A stretch of DNA of 64,000 nucleotides from Microvirga roseola (GCF_020866965.1 NZ_JAJATX010000004.1:28689-92688); one strand, 5' to 3'; counted from the stretch's first letter, positions 1-8,620 are shown. The notes: generated by a model from the letters alone, not told the origin. Numbers and translations: made by a program.

Positions 1-1
1 C

Positions 2-232
2 CTGCCGTCGGGCTTGGGCCTCAAGATCGACGACACGGATATCGGCCGCGTCGGATTCGTGCGCTGTCTGGCCGCGGGCTGCGTCGCCGAAGTCGTGATG
101 GAGGACGCGCTCATCGAGCAGATGAAAACCGGCAAGTCGGCCACCTTCATCGTCTTCCAGACGCCGGAGGAGGGGATCGGGATTCCCGTGTCGCTGAACG
201 GGTTCGCCGCCGGGTTCGACGCACTGCCGTAA
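2..232 (+). CDS. Invasion-associated locus B (IalB) family protein, C-terminal part
   Basis: The reading frame is open from the left edge of the window, so the true start lies outside. The visible 76 codons contain the C-terminal pattern of the IalB family: a C-L-A-A-G-C-V-A cysteine pair, the segment VVMEDALIEQMK, a G-K-S-A-TFIVFQTPEEG strand, and the closing S-L-x-G-F-x-A-G-F-D-A-L motif. IalB-family proteins are small exported proteins with a conserved disulfide; some are linked to host invasion in Bartonella, but most members in soil bacteria have no proven role. The next gene starts 26 bases downstream in the same direction, so the two may be co-transcribed. Family assignment is from motif recognition; the signal peptide cannot be checked here. 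Confidence 0.75.
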   Translation: MPSGLGLKIDDTDIGRVGFVRCLAAGCVAEVVMEDALIEQMKTGKSATFIVFQTPEEGIGIPVSLNGFAAGFDALP

Positions 233-258
233 GGGCTGAAGAAGAGTTGGGGGACACC

Positions 259-828
259 ATGCGTAACGGATTTGGCGCAAAGGCCGGCTGGGCCGTGGCT
301 CTGCTCGGGGTCTCGGTTCTGGCCGGGTGCAACACGCCCGGCGAGGGCGGGATGGGCGTGGGAGACATGCTGCTGACGGCCGGGACGAGCCTGCCGCCCG
401 CCCAGTCGGCGGTGATCGAGGACGTCTACTGCCCGCCCGTGACCATTACCGAAGGCGGGGCGGCCCTTCAGGTCTATGCGGGCGGCCGTGCCGGAGACGC
501 GGGGGCCCTGCGCAGCCAGGTCGCCCTCGGCCAGCTCGCCCGGGAATGCGTGGGCCAGCCTGACGGCTCCACCCTGGTCAAGATCGGGGTCCAGGGCCGG
601 GCGCTCCTCGGCGCCGGCGGCTCGCCGGGGCGCTACGACGTGCCGGTCCGCATCATGGTCAAGAAGGGCTCCACCGTCTTCGCCAACCGCTCGCGCCGGA
701 TGGCGGTGGCGATCCCGCCCAACGACACCCAGGCAAGCTTCACGGTCGTTGAAGAGGGGATCGTTGTCCCCGCCGCCAACGCCAACAACTTCGAGATCGA
801 GGTCGGCCTCGCGGGCCGCCAGGGCTGA
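259..828 (+). CDS. Putative lipoprotein of unknown function
   Basis: A 189-residue protein with a lipoprotein signal peptide: basic start MRNGFGAK, a hydrophobic stretch, and the lipobox L-A-G-C with the acylated cysteine at residue 24. The rest is a soluble domain rich in Gly, Val and Ala, including the segment ECVGQPDG and a long beta-like C-terminal half. I do not recognise a named family; similar alphaproteobacterial lipoproteins are annotated as hypothetical. The ATG at 259 is preferred over the TTG at 247 because it gives a normal N-region for a lipoprotein signal and is preceded by a purine-rich stretch. The gene ends 7 bases before the convergent CNNM-type gene. Confidence 0.75.
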   Translation: MRNGFGAKAGWAVALLGVSVLAGCNTPGEGGMGVGDMLLTAGTSLPPAQSAVIEDVYCPPVTITEGGAALQVYAGGRAGDAGALRSQVALGQLARECVGQPDGSTLVKIGVQGRALLGAGGSPGRYDVPVRIMVKKGSTVFANRSRRMAVAIPPNDTQASFTVVEEGIVVPAANANNFEIEVGLAGRQG

Positions 829-835
829 AGTCCCT

Positions 836-2143
836 TTACGCAAGGATGGCTGCGGAGCCGGCCCTCTGGTTGAGGGGAATGGCGAGGACCTTGTCGATCC
901 GGCGGCCGTCCAGATCCACCACCTCGAAGCGCCATCCGAGGGCGTCCACATGCTCGCCCGTATTCGGCAGGTGCTGGATCTCGCTGATCACCAGCCCGCC
1001 GACCGTGTGGTAGCTGCGCGGCTCGGGTAGGATGACGCCCAGGACCTCGGCCATCTCGTCCACCGGCATGGAGCCCGCGAGCAGCCATGAGCCGTCGCTC
1101 CGGCGCACGGCATCGGGATCCGGCGTTTCCGCGTCGGCGCGGAACGCGCCGACAATGGCTTCCAGGGCGTCCGCCGGGGTCACGACGCCTTCGAAATGGC
1201 CGTACTCGTCGTGGACGAGGGCCATCGGCACCTCGGCGTCGCGCAAAACCGCAAGGGCATCAAGGGCATAGAGGGTGTCCGGCACGACCGGGGCCTGCCG
1301 GACGTGGTCGCGGATGTTGAACTCCTCGCCCGAGAGCATGGCGGCCAGAAGTTCCCGCGACTGGACGACGCCGATGACGTTGTCGGGCGTTCCCTCGCTC
1401 ACCGGCAGCCGGGAATGCGGGGTCTCGATCAGGAGCGTCCGGATCGCCTCCAGGTCGTCGTCTAGATCGATGCGGTCCACATCTGTGCGGGGCGTCATGA
1501 GGCCCCGGACCGGCCGGTCACCGAGGCGCAGCACGCCTGCGATCATCCGGCGCTCCTCCTCCTCGATCACGCCCGCGCTCTCGGCCTCGCCGACGAGCAT
1601 CTTGATCTCCTCTTCCGTGACCGTCGCCTCGTTTCCCGTAGCGGGGCCGAACAGGCCGAAGATGAGGCGGGTGGAGGCGTTGAGCAGCCAGACCGCCGGG
1701 GCTGCAACCTTGGAAATGACCAGCATCATCGGCGCGACCGCGCAGGCGGTGCTCTCCGGATGGCGCAGGGCGAGCTGCTTGGGAACGAGTTCGCCGATGA
1801 CGATCGAAAGATAGGTGATGAGCCCGATGACGAGGCCGTAACCGAGGGGCTCGGCCGCGCCCTCCGGCATGCCCTGATCCAGGAAAATCCTCGTCAGCCG
1901 GGCTCCGAGCGCCGCGCCCGAGAAGGCGCCCGCCAGGATTCCGACGAGGGTGATTCCGATCTGGACCGTGGAAAGGAACCGGCCCGAATCCTCCATGAGC
2001 GCCAGGGCCGTGCCGGCGCCGGAGCGGCCCTGTTCCGCCATAGCCTTAAGGCGGGGGCGGCGGGCTGAGACGATGGCGAGTTCCGAGAGCGCGAAGACGC
2101 CGTTGAGGGCGACGAGAGCCAGAGCGATGATCAGTTCGAGCAA
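836..2143 (-). CDS. CNNM/CorC (hemolysin C-type) transporter-associated membrane protein
   Basis: A 435-residue inner-membrane protein with the domain order of the CNNM/CorC family. An N-terminal DUF21 region (about residues 1-190) has several membrane helices and starts MLELIIALALVALNG. Next is the connecting motif VTEEEIKMLVGEAE-x-GVIEEEE, then a CBS-domain pair (about 205-340; GLMTPRTDVDRID and SRLPVSEGTPDNVIGVV), then a C-terminal CorC/HlyC domain with SWLLAGSMPVDEM and YHTVGGLV. Family members are implicated in Mg2+/Co2+ efflux; CBS pairs usually bind adenine nucleotides. The substrate cannot be told from sequence. It is a single gene, convergent with the lipoprotein gene. The old name hemolysin is historical and should not be read as toxin activity. 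Confidence 0.9.
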   Translation of the reverse strand: MLELIIALALVALNGVFALSELAIVSARRPRLKAMAEQGRSGAGTALALMEDSGRFLSTVQIGITLVGILAGAFSGAALGARLTRIFLDQGMPEGAAEPLGYGLVIGLITYLSIVIGELVPKQLALRHPESTACAVAPMMLVISKVAAPAVWLLNASTRLIFGLFGPATGNEATVTEEEIKMLVGEAESAGVIEEEERRMIAGVLRLGDRPVRGLMTPRTDVDRIDLDDDLEAIRTLLIETPHSRLPVSEGTPDNVIGVVQSRELLAAMLSGEEFNIRDHVRQAPVVPDTLYALDALAVLRDAEVPMALVHDEYGHFEGVVTPADALEAIVGAFRADAETPDPDAVRRSDGSWLLAGSMPVDEMAEVLGVILPEPRSYHTVGGLVISEIQHLPNTGEHVDALGWRFEVVDLDGRRIDKVLAIPLNQRAGSAAILA

Positions 2144-2319
2144 CGATGTCAGGAGCTGCCGACCGGATCGGGCCGCGTGTCTCCCCTTCTGTGACAGATG
2201 GTCCCAAGATGCGGCTTCGGAGGGCTGCCGTCAATTAAAGCGGGAGGAGGCCTGTTGCGGCGGCGTGCTTTATTGACAGGATCGCAATTCCTCTTCAGAG
2301 GTGGATCAGCCGCTGATCC

Positions 2320-2512
2320 CCGCGGAAGAGACCGGACCTCGGGTCCGGCGCCGAAGGCGCAACCGCCCCGGAAACGCTCAGGCCAAAGGACCGCGCGGGA
2401 GCTGGCACTCTGGAAAGCGGCGACGCTTCATAGCGTCGCCCACCGACGGGCGTAACCTTTTGCCTTTGGCATTGGGGAAATCTCTCAGGTCTCGGGACAG
2501 AGGGGGCGCACA
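2320..2512 (+). ncRNA. Tandem glycine riboswitch
   Basis: Two glycine aptamers lie in the leader of gcvT. The first carries GCGGAAGAG (2322-2330), the GCGCCGAAGGCGC hairpin, the conserved CTCAGGCCAAAGGACCG block at about 2378-2394 and the closing CTCTGGAAAGCG at 2409-2420. The second begins within CGCCCACCGACGGGCG and contains CTCTCAGGT (2482-2490) and GGACAGAGGGGGC (2495-2507). This order of blocks is characteristic of the tandem gcvT element. Glycine binding generally turns on the cleavage operon. About 50 bases separate the second aptamer from the gcvT start, room for an expression platform, but I could not identify a convincing terminator or sequestering helix by eye. Confidence 0.93.
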
Positions 2513-2560
2513 GCAACGGGCCGCAAGGTCCGATGAAACGCGCACCTTTGAGGGAACCTG

Positions 2561-3709
2561 ATGGCCGAGCCTGCGCATAGCGACGAGCCGCTCCTGCAAA
2601 CCCCGCTTCATGCCGAGCATGTAGCCCTCGGCGCCCGCATGGTGCCCTTCGCCGGCTACGACATGCCGGTGCAGTACCCCACCGGCATCCTGACCGAGCA
2701 TAACTGGACCCGCGAGCATGCGGGCCTGTTCGACGTCTCCCACATGGGCCAGGCCTTCCTCGTGGCCGAGGACAAGAGCCACGAGACGGCGGCCAGGGCG
2801 CTCGAGGCGCTCATCCCCGCCGACGTGCTGAACCTGAAGCCCAATCAGCAGCGGTATTCGCAGCTCCTCGCCGATGACGGCGGCATCCTCGACGACCTCA
2901 TGGTCACCCGCCTCGGGGCCCCCGGCCACGAGGGCTGGCTCTACCTCGTCGTCAACGCCTCCATGAAGGAGGCCGACTACGCCCACATCCAGGCGCGGCT
3001 GCCCGAGGGCGTGACCTTGCAGCGCAAGGACGGCCTCGCGCTCATGGCGCTCCAGGGTCCGTCCGCCGCGGGCGTCCTCGCCAAGCTCGCGCCCGAGACG
3101 GCGGATCTCGCCTTCATGATGTCCGCCGACGTGCAGATCGACGGCACCTGGTGCCATCTCTCCCGTTCCGGCTACACGGGCGAGGACGGGTTCGAGATTT
3201 CCTGCAAGGCGGAGGACGCGGCAAAGCTCTGGAACAAGCTGCTCGCCGATCCGGAAGTGAAGCCCATCGGCCTCGGCGCGCGCGATTCCCTGCGCCTCGA
3301 GGCGGGCCTCTGCCTCTACGGCCACGACATCGACACCACGACCTCGCCCATCGAGGCCGGCCTGATCTGGTCGATCCAGAAGCGCCGCCGGGAGGAGGGG
3401 TGCTTTCCGGGAGCCGAGCGCGTCCAGCGCGAGATCAAGGAGGGGCCCGCCCGCGTCCGCGTCGGCATCAGGCCGGAAGGCCGTGCGCCGGCCCGCGAGG
3501 GCGCCGTCATCACCACGCCCGACGGGCGCGAGGTCGGCATCGTGACCTCCGGCGGCTTCGGGCCGACCGTGAACGGCCCCGTCGCCATGGGTTATGTGGC
3601 GAAGGACGTTTCCGCTGTGGGAACGGATCTTCATCTCGTGGTGCGCGGCAAGCCGATCCCGGCCAAGGTCGCGGCCATGCCTTTCGCACCTCACCGTTAC
3701 AAGCGCTAA
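2561..3709 (+). CDS. gcvT: Glycine cleavage system aminomethyltransferase (T protein)
   Basis: A 382-residue T protein. It takes the aminomethyl group from lipoylated GcvH and transfers the one-carbon unit to tetrahydrofolate, releasing ammonia. Recognisable segments are LGARMVPFAGYDMPVQY near the N terminus, LFDVSHMGQ, the DDGGILDDLMV motif with the conserved aspartates, YTGEDGFEI, LGARDSLRLEAGLCLYGHD, and the C-terminal barrel domain with EVGIVTSGGFGP and a PAKVAAMPF ending. Length is typical of the family (about 360-380). It is the first gene of the operon, directly below the glycine riboswitch, and gcvH follows after 18 bases. The ATG at 2561 is preceded by a GAGGGAA ribosome-binding site. 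Confidence 0.97.
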   Translation: MAEPAHSDEPLLQTPLHAEHVALGARMVPFAGYDMPVQYPTGILTEHNWTREHAGLFDVSHMGQAFLVAEDKSHETAARALEALIPADVLNLKPNQQRYSQLLADDGGILDDLMVTRLGAPGHEGWLYLVVNASMKEADYAHIQARLPEGVTLQRKDGLALMALQGPSAAGVLAKLAPETADLAFMMSADVQIDGTWCHLSRSGYTGEDGFEISCKAEDAAKLWNKLLADPEVKPIGLGARDSLRLEAGLCLYGHDIDTTTSPIEAGLIWSIQKRRREEGCFPGAERVQREIKEGPARVRVGIRPEGRAPAREGAVITTPDGREVGIVTSGGFGPTVNGPVAMGYVAKDVSAVGTDLHLVVRGKPIPAKVAAMPFAPHRYKR

Positions 3710-3727
3710 GATTCCAGGGGGACAACC

Positions 3728-4102
3728 ATGACCACGCGCTATACCAAGGATCACGAATACATCCGCCTCGAAGGCGATACCGGCACGGTCGGTATTTCCG
3801 ACTACGCGCAGTCGCAGCTCGGCGACGTCGTCTATGTGGAGCTGCCGGGCGTGGGCAAGAGCCTCGCCAAGGGAGCGGAAGCCGCCGTCGTCGAGAGCGT
3901 GAAGGCCGCAAGCGAAGTCTATGCGCCCGTCTCCGGCGAGGTGGTGGAGGTGAACAGCGATCTCGAATCCTCTCCCGGCACCGTCAACGAGGACCCGGCC
4001 GGCCGCGGCTGGTTCATGAAGATCCGCGTGAAGGACGAGGGCGAGCTCAACGATCTCATGACTGAAGAGCAGTACCAGGAATTCCTGAAGTCCATCTCCT
4101 GA
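3728..4102 (+). CDS. gcvH: Glycine cleavage system H protein
   Basis: A 124-residue lipoyl carrier protein that shuttles the aminomethyl intermediate among the P, T and L proteins. The N terminus TRYTKDHEYIRL and the segment VGISDYAQSQLGDVVYVELP are typical, and the lipoylation site lies in AAVVESVKAASEVYAP with the modified lysine at residue 59. The C terminus is EEQYQEFLKSI. A GGGGGAC ribosome-binding site precedes the start. The next gene (osmC family) begins 13 bases downstream. The L protein (dihydrolipoamide dehydrogenase) is not in the window; it is usually shared with other dehydrogenase complexes. Confidence 0.97.
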   Translation: MTTRYTKDHEYIRLEGDTGTVGISDYAQSQLGDVVYVELPGVGKSLAKGAEAAVVESVKAASEVYAPVSGEVVEVNSDLESSPGTVNEDPAGRGWFMKIRVKDEGELNDLMTEEQYQEFLKSIS

Positions 4103-4115
4103 GGGCTCAGCGGCC

Positions 4116-4592
4116 ATGACGCACGAATACAAGGCGACGATCCGCTGGACGCGCGGGGCTGAGGAGGCTTTCTCCGACAACCGCTACAGCCGCGGCCATC
4201 TCTGGTCCTTCGATGGCGGCATCGAAGTCCCTGGCTCCGCATCGCCCTCCGTCGTGCCGCTGCCGCTCTCGCGGGAGGAGGCGGTCGATCCGGAAGAGGC
4301 TTTCGTGGCGGCTGTCTCCAGCTGCCACATGCTCACCTTCCTCTCCATCGCCGCCAAGAAGCGCTTCGTGATCGATCGCTATGAGGACCAGGCGCTCGGC
4401 GTCATGACCCCGAACGCCAACGGCAGGCTCTTCATCTCGAAGGTCACTCTCGATCCGGCAGTCGAGTTCTCCGGCGAGAAGCGGCCGACGCCGGAGCAGA
4501 TCGCCGAGATGCATCATCTCGCCCATAAGGAATGCTTCATCGCGAATTCCGTCCTGACGGAGATCGTGGTGGCGGGTCTTCCCTCACACTGA
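4116..4592 (+). CDS. OsmC family protein
   Basis: A 158-residue OsmC/Ohr-fold protein. The two redox cysteines expected of peroxide-reducing members are visible: one in AVSSCHMLTF (mid protein) and one in HKECFIANS (near the C terminus). The N terminus HEYKATIRWTRG is the usual first strand, and the NRYSRGHLWSFDGG segment marks the common YfcG/OsmC-like subgroup of Rhizobiales. Family members detoxify organic hydroperoxides with thiol or lipoyl reductants. Its position inside the gcv operon, right after the lipoyl protein GcvH, is suggestive, since some OsmC/Ohr proteins use lipoylated partners as reductant; the link here is inference. Confidence 0.85.
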   Translation: MTHEYKATIRWTRGAEEAFSDNRYSRGHLWSFDGGIEVPGSASPSVVPLPLSREEAVDPEEAFVAAVSSCHMLTFLSIAAKKRFVIDRYEDQALGVMTPNANGRLFISKVTLDPAVEFSGEKRPTPEQIAEMHHLAHKECFIANSVLTEIVVAGLPSH

Positions 4593-4608
4593 CGAAAAGG
4601 CGATCCGC

Positions 4609-5115
4609 ATGAGCTTCGACATACATTTGATTGATGCAACGCAATCCAAAAGTACTGCCGAAGTCCAGCGGGTTCTCGGGGAAGTTTTAGCCCGACATGG
4701 TGCGCGAATTGTTCGCAAGAACGTGATCGAGCATGTCACACCAGAAGGTAAGACCTTGAAGGTGGCGGTCGAGGATATCGAGGGGCCAAATGATTTGCGC
4801 ATCGAGTGGTACGGGCCGTCCCTTGAGAGGGACGTGACCTCCGCCACAGCGATTCCGCGCGATGGATCCCTCAAGGATACCTGTCGCGTCATCTATGACA
4901 TGGCCGCTCATGTTCCATGGATCATTGCCCCAACCATGGAAGGAGAGGTTTTCCTTCAGCTAATAGAGAGTCGGGATATCCCTATTGCCTACGACGATTT
5001 TCCGCCTGTCACCATCATCGAGAACGCCGAAGTTCTTGAAGCGATTTTGTCAAAAGGGCTCGACCAGTGGTTGGGCTATCGAAACAGGGTTCTCGGGATA
5101 CCGCAGAACAAATAA
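4609..5115 (+). CDS. Hypothetical protein inserted in the gcv operon
   Basis: A 168-residue soluble protein with no signal peptide or membrane segment and no family I recognise. It begins [12 protein letters not shown] and has the pattern of a small alpha/beta protein: an N-terminal helix ([15 protein letters not shown]), an acidic middle, then [21 protein letters not shown] and a C-terminal helix. Codon use and base composition differ from the flanking gcv genes: A and T are much more frequent, with many AAA, GAA, TTT and ATT codons. That suggests recent acquisition. It lies 16 bases after osmC and 14 bases before gcvPA, so it must be transcribed with the operon. The shape resembles small immunity-type proteins, but nothing proves this and no toxin gene is adjacent. 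Confidence 0.65.
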   Translation: MSFDIHLIDATQSKSTAEVQRVLGEVLARHGARIVRKNVIEHVTPEGKTLKVAVEDIEGPNDLRIEWYGPSLERDVTSATAIPRDGSLKDTCRVIYDMAAHVPWIIAPTMEGEVFLQLIESRDIPIAYDDFPPVTIIENAEVLEAILSKGLDQWLGYRNRVLGIPQNK

Positions 5116-5129
5116 GCCAGGACCGTCTT

Positions 5130-6470
5130 ATGCGTTACCTTCCCTTATCCGATACCGACCGCGGCGAGATGCTCGCGCGGATCGGCGTCAAGGCCGTCGA
5201 CGATCTTTTCGCCGATGTGCCGAAAAACCTGCTCCTCAAGGAGCCGGTCGATCTGCCCCGCCGCAAGGGCGAGCTGGAGGTGGAGCGCATCCTCTCCCGC
5301 ATGTCCGCGAAGAACATCTCGGCCTCCTCCGTGCCGTTCTTCGTCGGCGCCGGGGCCTACAAGCACCATGTGCCCGCGACCGTCGATCACCTGATCCAGC
5401 GCTCCGAGTTCCTGACGAGCTACACGCCGTATCAGCCGGAGATCGCGCAGGGCACGCTGCAGTACCTGTTCGAGTTCCAGACCCAGGTCGCCGCGCTCAC
5501 CGGCATGGAGGTGGCGAACGCCTCCATGTATGACGGCTCCACCGGCACGGGCGAGGCGGTGCTCATGGCGCATCGCGTCACGAAGCGCCGCAAGGCCGTG
5601 CTCTCGGGCGGCCTGCATCCCCATTACGTGGACGTGGTGCAGACCCTCTCCGAGATGGCGAGCGACGAGGTCGTCGCCATGAAGGCGGATGTGGGCGGTA
5701 CGGAAGACATCCTCTCGCAGATCGACGACAGCACGTCCTGCGTCGTCGTGCAGTCGCCGGACGTGTTCGGCAATGTACGCGACCTGAAGCCCATCGCCGA
5801 GAAGGCGCACCAGCACGGCGCGCTGCTCGTCGCTGTCTTCACGGAGGCCGTGTCGCTCGGCCTCCTGCAGTCGCCCGGAAGCATGGGCGCGGACATCGTG
5901 GTGGGTGAGGGACAGTCCATCGGCAACGCGCTGAACTTCGGCGGACCTTATGTCGGCCTCTTCGCCGCCAAGTCTAAGTACATCCGCCAGATGCCTGGCC
6001 GCCTCTGCGGCGAGACGGTGGATGCGAACGGCAACCGCGGTTTCGTGCTCACGCTCTCGACCCGCGAGCAGCATATCCGCCGCGACAAGGCGACCTCGAA
6101 TATCTGCACCAATTCAGGGCTTTGCTGCCTCGCCTTCACCATTCACATGACGCTGCTGGGCGAAGCGGGCCTGAAGCGCCTCGCGCGCATCAATCATGCG
6201 AATGCAGTGAAGCTGGCGGATCAGCTTTCCGGCGTAAAGGGCTTGGAGGTTCTCAACAAAACCTTCTTCAACGAGTTCACCGTGAAGCTCCCGCAGCCCG
6301 CCGCCGAAGTGGTCGAGCGTCTGGCCGAGAAGGGCGTTCTCGCGGGCGTGCCCGTCTCGCGCCTCCTGCCGGGGGCAGGCCTCGACAACCTGCTGCTCGT
6401 AGCCTCCACCGAAGTGAACACCGATGATGACCGCGCGGCCTTTGTCGCCGCCCTGAAGGAGGTCCTGTGA
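5130..6470 (+). CDS. gcvPA: Glycine dehydrogenase (decarboxylating) subunit 1
   Basis: A 446-residue N-terminal half of the P protein, which with GcvPB forms the pyridoxal-phosphate glycine decarboxylase. Typical segments are [69 protein letters not shown] and [17 protein letters not shown]. It lacks the PLP-binding lysine, as expected for this subunit. The reading frame is open upstream to a GTG at 5067, but the ATG at 5130 matches the usual N terminus and avoids overlap with the upstream gene. Its stop codon overlaps the gcvPB start by one base (TGATG), indicating translational coupling. Confidence 0.95.
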   Translation: MRYLPLSDTDRGEMLARIGVKAVDDLFADVPKNLLLKEPVDLPRRKGELEVERILSRMSAKNISASSVPFFVGAGAYKHHVPATVDHLIQRSEFLTSYTPYQPEIAQGTLQYLFEFQTQVAALTGMEVANASMYDGSTGTGEAVLMAHRVTKRRKAVLSGGLHPHYVDVVQTLSEMASDEVVAMKADVGGTEDILSQIDDSTSCVVVQSPDVFGNVRDLKPIAEKAHQHGALLVAVFTEAVSLGLLQSPGSMGADIVVGEGQSIGNALNFGGPYVGLFAAKSKYIRQMPGRLCGETVDANGNRGFVLTLSTREQHIRRDKATSNICTNSGLCCLAFTIHMTLLGEAGLKRLARINHANAVKLADQLSGVKGLEVLNKTFFNEFTVKLPQPAAEVVERLAEKGVLAGVPVSRLLPGAGLDNLLLVASTEVNTDDDRAAFVAALKEVL

Positions 6471-8116
6471 TGTTGAACCGCCAGGGACGTCCCAGCGCTC
6501 CTCAGGCCCACGGCGTGGCGGATCCCGCCGCCGGCATGGGCGATCAGGCTGCCCGCCTGCAGGGCGATGCCAGCCGCGCCGGCGCTGACGCCGGAAGCCA
6601 TCCGACCTTCACCGGCAACAAGGCGTTGGCGCAGATCGAGCCGCTGATCTTCGAGATCGGCCGCTACGACACCACCGGGGTCGATCTCGACGAGCCGGAC
6701 GATTTCAAGCCGCGCCTCGGCGGGCTGGAGCGCAAGGAGGCCATTGGCCTGCCGGGCCTCTCCGAGCCGGAGACCATGCGCCACTACGTTCGACTCTCGC
6801 AGATGAACTACGGCATCGACACGGGCCTCTTCCCGCTCGGCTCCTGCACCATGAAGCACAATGCGCGCCTCAACGAGCGCATGGCGCGCCTGCCGGGCTT
6901 CTCGGACGTCCATCCGCTGCAGCCGGTCTCGACCGTGCAGGGTGCGCTGGAGCTGATGAACGAGCTCGGGCGCTATCTGCTGACGCTCACCAACATGACG
7001 GCCGTGGCGCTCTCGCCGAAGGCCGGCGCGCATGGCGAGCTCTGCGGCATGATGGCGATCAAGGCCGCCATCGAGGCCAAGGGCGAGGGCAAGACCCGCA
7101 ACGTGGTGCTGGTGCCCGATTCCGCCCACGGCACGAACCCGGCGACGGCCGCTCTCATCGGCTTCGTGGTGAAGCCGGTTCCGGCCCGCGATGACGGCTA
7201 CGTCTATGTCGAGGACGTGAAGAAGCTCCTCGGTCCCGATGTCGCGGCGATCATGCTGACCAATCCCAACACCTGCGGCCTCTTCGAGCCCCAGGTGGCG
7301 GAGATCGCCAAGGCCATCCACGATGCAGGCGCGTACTTCTACTGCGACGGCGCGAACTTCAACGCCATCGTGGGCAAGGCGAAGCCGGGCGATCTTGGCG
7401 TCGACGCCATGCACATCAACCTGCACAAGACCTTCTCGACGCCCCATGGCGGCGGTGGTCCGGGCTCCGGCCCGGTGGTGCTCTCCGAGCGCCTCTCCCC
7501 CTTCGCCCCGGTGCCGTTCGTGCGCGCGGGCAAGGAGGGCTTCGAGCTGGTGGAGCACGAGACGGATGCGGCGGAGAAGCCTTTCGGCCGCATGACCGCC
7601 TTCCATGGCCAGATGGGTATGTATGTGCGCGCGCTGTCCTACATGCTCTCGCATGGGTCCGACGGCATGAAGCAGGCGTCGGAAGACGCAGTGCTCAACG
7701 CCAACTACATCCGCGCGGGCCTCTCCGACCTGATGTCGCTGCCCTTCGGCAACAAACCCTGCATGCACGAGGTGCTGTTCGACGATGCGTGGCTGAAGGA
7801 CACGGGCGTGACCACCCTCGACATCGCCAAGGCGATGATCGACGAGGGGTATCACCCGATGACCATGTACTTTCCGCTGGTGGTGCATGGCGCGATGCTG
7901 ATCGAGCCGACGGAATCCGAATCGAAGGCGTCGCTGGACCTCTTCATCGCGACCCTGCGCGACCTCGCCATGGCCGCGACGACGGGCAACGACAAGGAGC
8001 GCTTCACCGGCGCGCCCTATCACGCCCCGCGCCGCCGCCTCGACGAGACCCGCGCCGCGCGCAGCCCGGTCCTCAAATGGACCCCGCCCGCTCCGGTTGC
8101 TGAGGCGGCGGAGTGA
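6470..8116 (+). CDS. gcvPB: Glycine dehydrogenase (decarboxylating) subunit 2
   Basis: A 548-residue C-terminal half of the P protein carrying the cofactor. The PLP lysine is Lys320 in INLHKTFSTPHGGGGPGSGP. Other signature segments are YGIDTGLFPLGSCTMKHN, PDSAHGTNPATAA, ILTNPNTCGLFE-type sequence (here MLTNPNTCGLFE), and YHPMTMYFPLVVHGAMLIEPTE. The first 55 residues are a Gly/Ala/Arg-rich extension (QGRPSAPQAHG and onward) before the conserved HPTFTGNKAL. Some rhizobial homologues have such an extension, so it is not necessarily an error. A perfect hairpin follows 7 bases after the stop. Confidence 0.95.
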   Translation: MLNRQGRPSAPQAHGVADPAAGMGDQAARLQGDASRAGADAGSHPTFTGNKALAQIEPLIFEIGRYDTTGVDLDEPDDFKPRLGGLERKEAIGLPGLSEPETMRHYVRLSQMNYGIDTGLFPLGSCTMKHNARLNERMARLPGFSDVHPLQPVSTVQGALELMNELGRYLLTLTNMTAVALSPKAGAHGELCGMMAIKAAIEAKGEGKTRNVVLVPDSAHGTNPATAALIGFVVKPVPARDDGYVYVEDVKKLLGPDVAAIMLTNPNTCGLFEPQVAEIAKAIHDAGAYFYCDGANFNAIVGKAKPGDLGVDAMHINLHKTFSTPHGGGGPGSGPVVLSERLSPFAPVPFVRAGKEGFELVEHETDAAEKPFGRMTAFHGQMGMYVRALSYMLSHGSDGMKQASEDAVLNANYIRAGLSDLMSLPFGNKPCMHEVLFDDAWLKDTGVTTLDIAKAMIDEGYHPMTMYFPLVVHGAMLIEPTESESKASLDLFIATLRDLAMAATTGNDKERFTGAPYHAPRRRLDETRAARSPVLKWTPPAPVAEAAE

Positions 8117-8123
8117 GGCTGGA

Positions 8124-8147
8124 CCATCCTCCTGCAGAGGAGGATGG
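8124..8147 (+). terminator. Hairpin closing the gcv operon
   Basis: A perfect 10-bp stem (CCATCCTCCT / AGGAGGATGG) with a GCAG loop begins 7 bases after the gcvPB stop. Only a short T-containing tail (CTTGCC) follows, so it is a weak or Rho-assisted terminator or a 3' stabilising hairpin rather than a classical intrinsic terminator. Confidence 0.55.
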
Positions 8148-8182
8148 CTTGCCCTGTGCTGTCCATGAAATAGAGTGGTGCC

Positions 8183-8601
8183 ATGACCATCATGGCGCCA
8201 CTTGATTGTGAACTCGCCGCAGGCGTCCCGAACGTGGACGATTACCTGCGGCTGCGTCGTGTCGCGGGCCTGGACGAACGTTCCTCCGAGGCCGCAGCGG
8301 CCGGCCTGCCGAATACGTGGTTCGGCGTTCTCATGAGGCATGAAGGTCCGGTCGTCGGGATGGGCCGCATCATCGGCGATGGCGGCTGCTTTTTTCAGGT
8401 CACCGACGTGGCGGTCGATCCCGGGCATCGGGGCAAGGGCCTGGGCCAGTGCATCGTGAGCGCTCTGGCGCCCATCTGAACGCGCATGCGCCCGAAAGCG
8501 CCTATATCAGCCTGATCGCCGCGCGACGGGCCCAGAGCCTTTACGAGCGCTTCGGTTTCAGGCCCACGCGCGGCCTGGGAATGTCGCTCACCTCAAGCTG
8601 A
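8183..8601 (+). pseudogene. GNAT-family N-acetyltransferase, frameshifted
   Basis: The first 98 codons (to a stop at 8477-8479) read as the N-terminal two thirds of a GNAT acetyltransferase, including the acetyl-CoA loop VAVDPGHRGKGLGQ. The frame then ends in SALAPI-stop. In a second frame the sequence continues as LNAHAPESAYISLIA, then AQSLYERFGF and RPTRGLGMSL, exactly the expected C-terminal GNAT portion, and stops at 8599-8601. Loss of one base near 8464-8468 explains the break. Either the gene is a recent pseudogene or the base was lost in sequencing. The intact protein would be about 139 residues. Its substrate is unknown. The convergent HAD gene starts 19 bases further on. Confidence 0.8.
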
Positions 8602-8620
8602 GGCGGACCGGCAACTCGCC

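Noticed and set aside
2378..4180. A 600-codon open frame on the minus strand across gcvT, gcvH and the riboswitch.
   Set aside because: It is the antisense shadow of well-supported genes, has His/Arg/Asp-rich composition typical of GC-rich reverse frames, and matches no family.
6221..8428. A 735-codon minus-strand open frame opposite gcvPB.
   Set aside because: Antisense artefact of high G+C coding sequence; low-complexity His/Arg/Gly content and no motifs.
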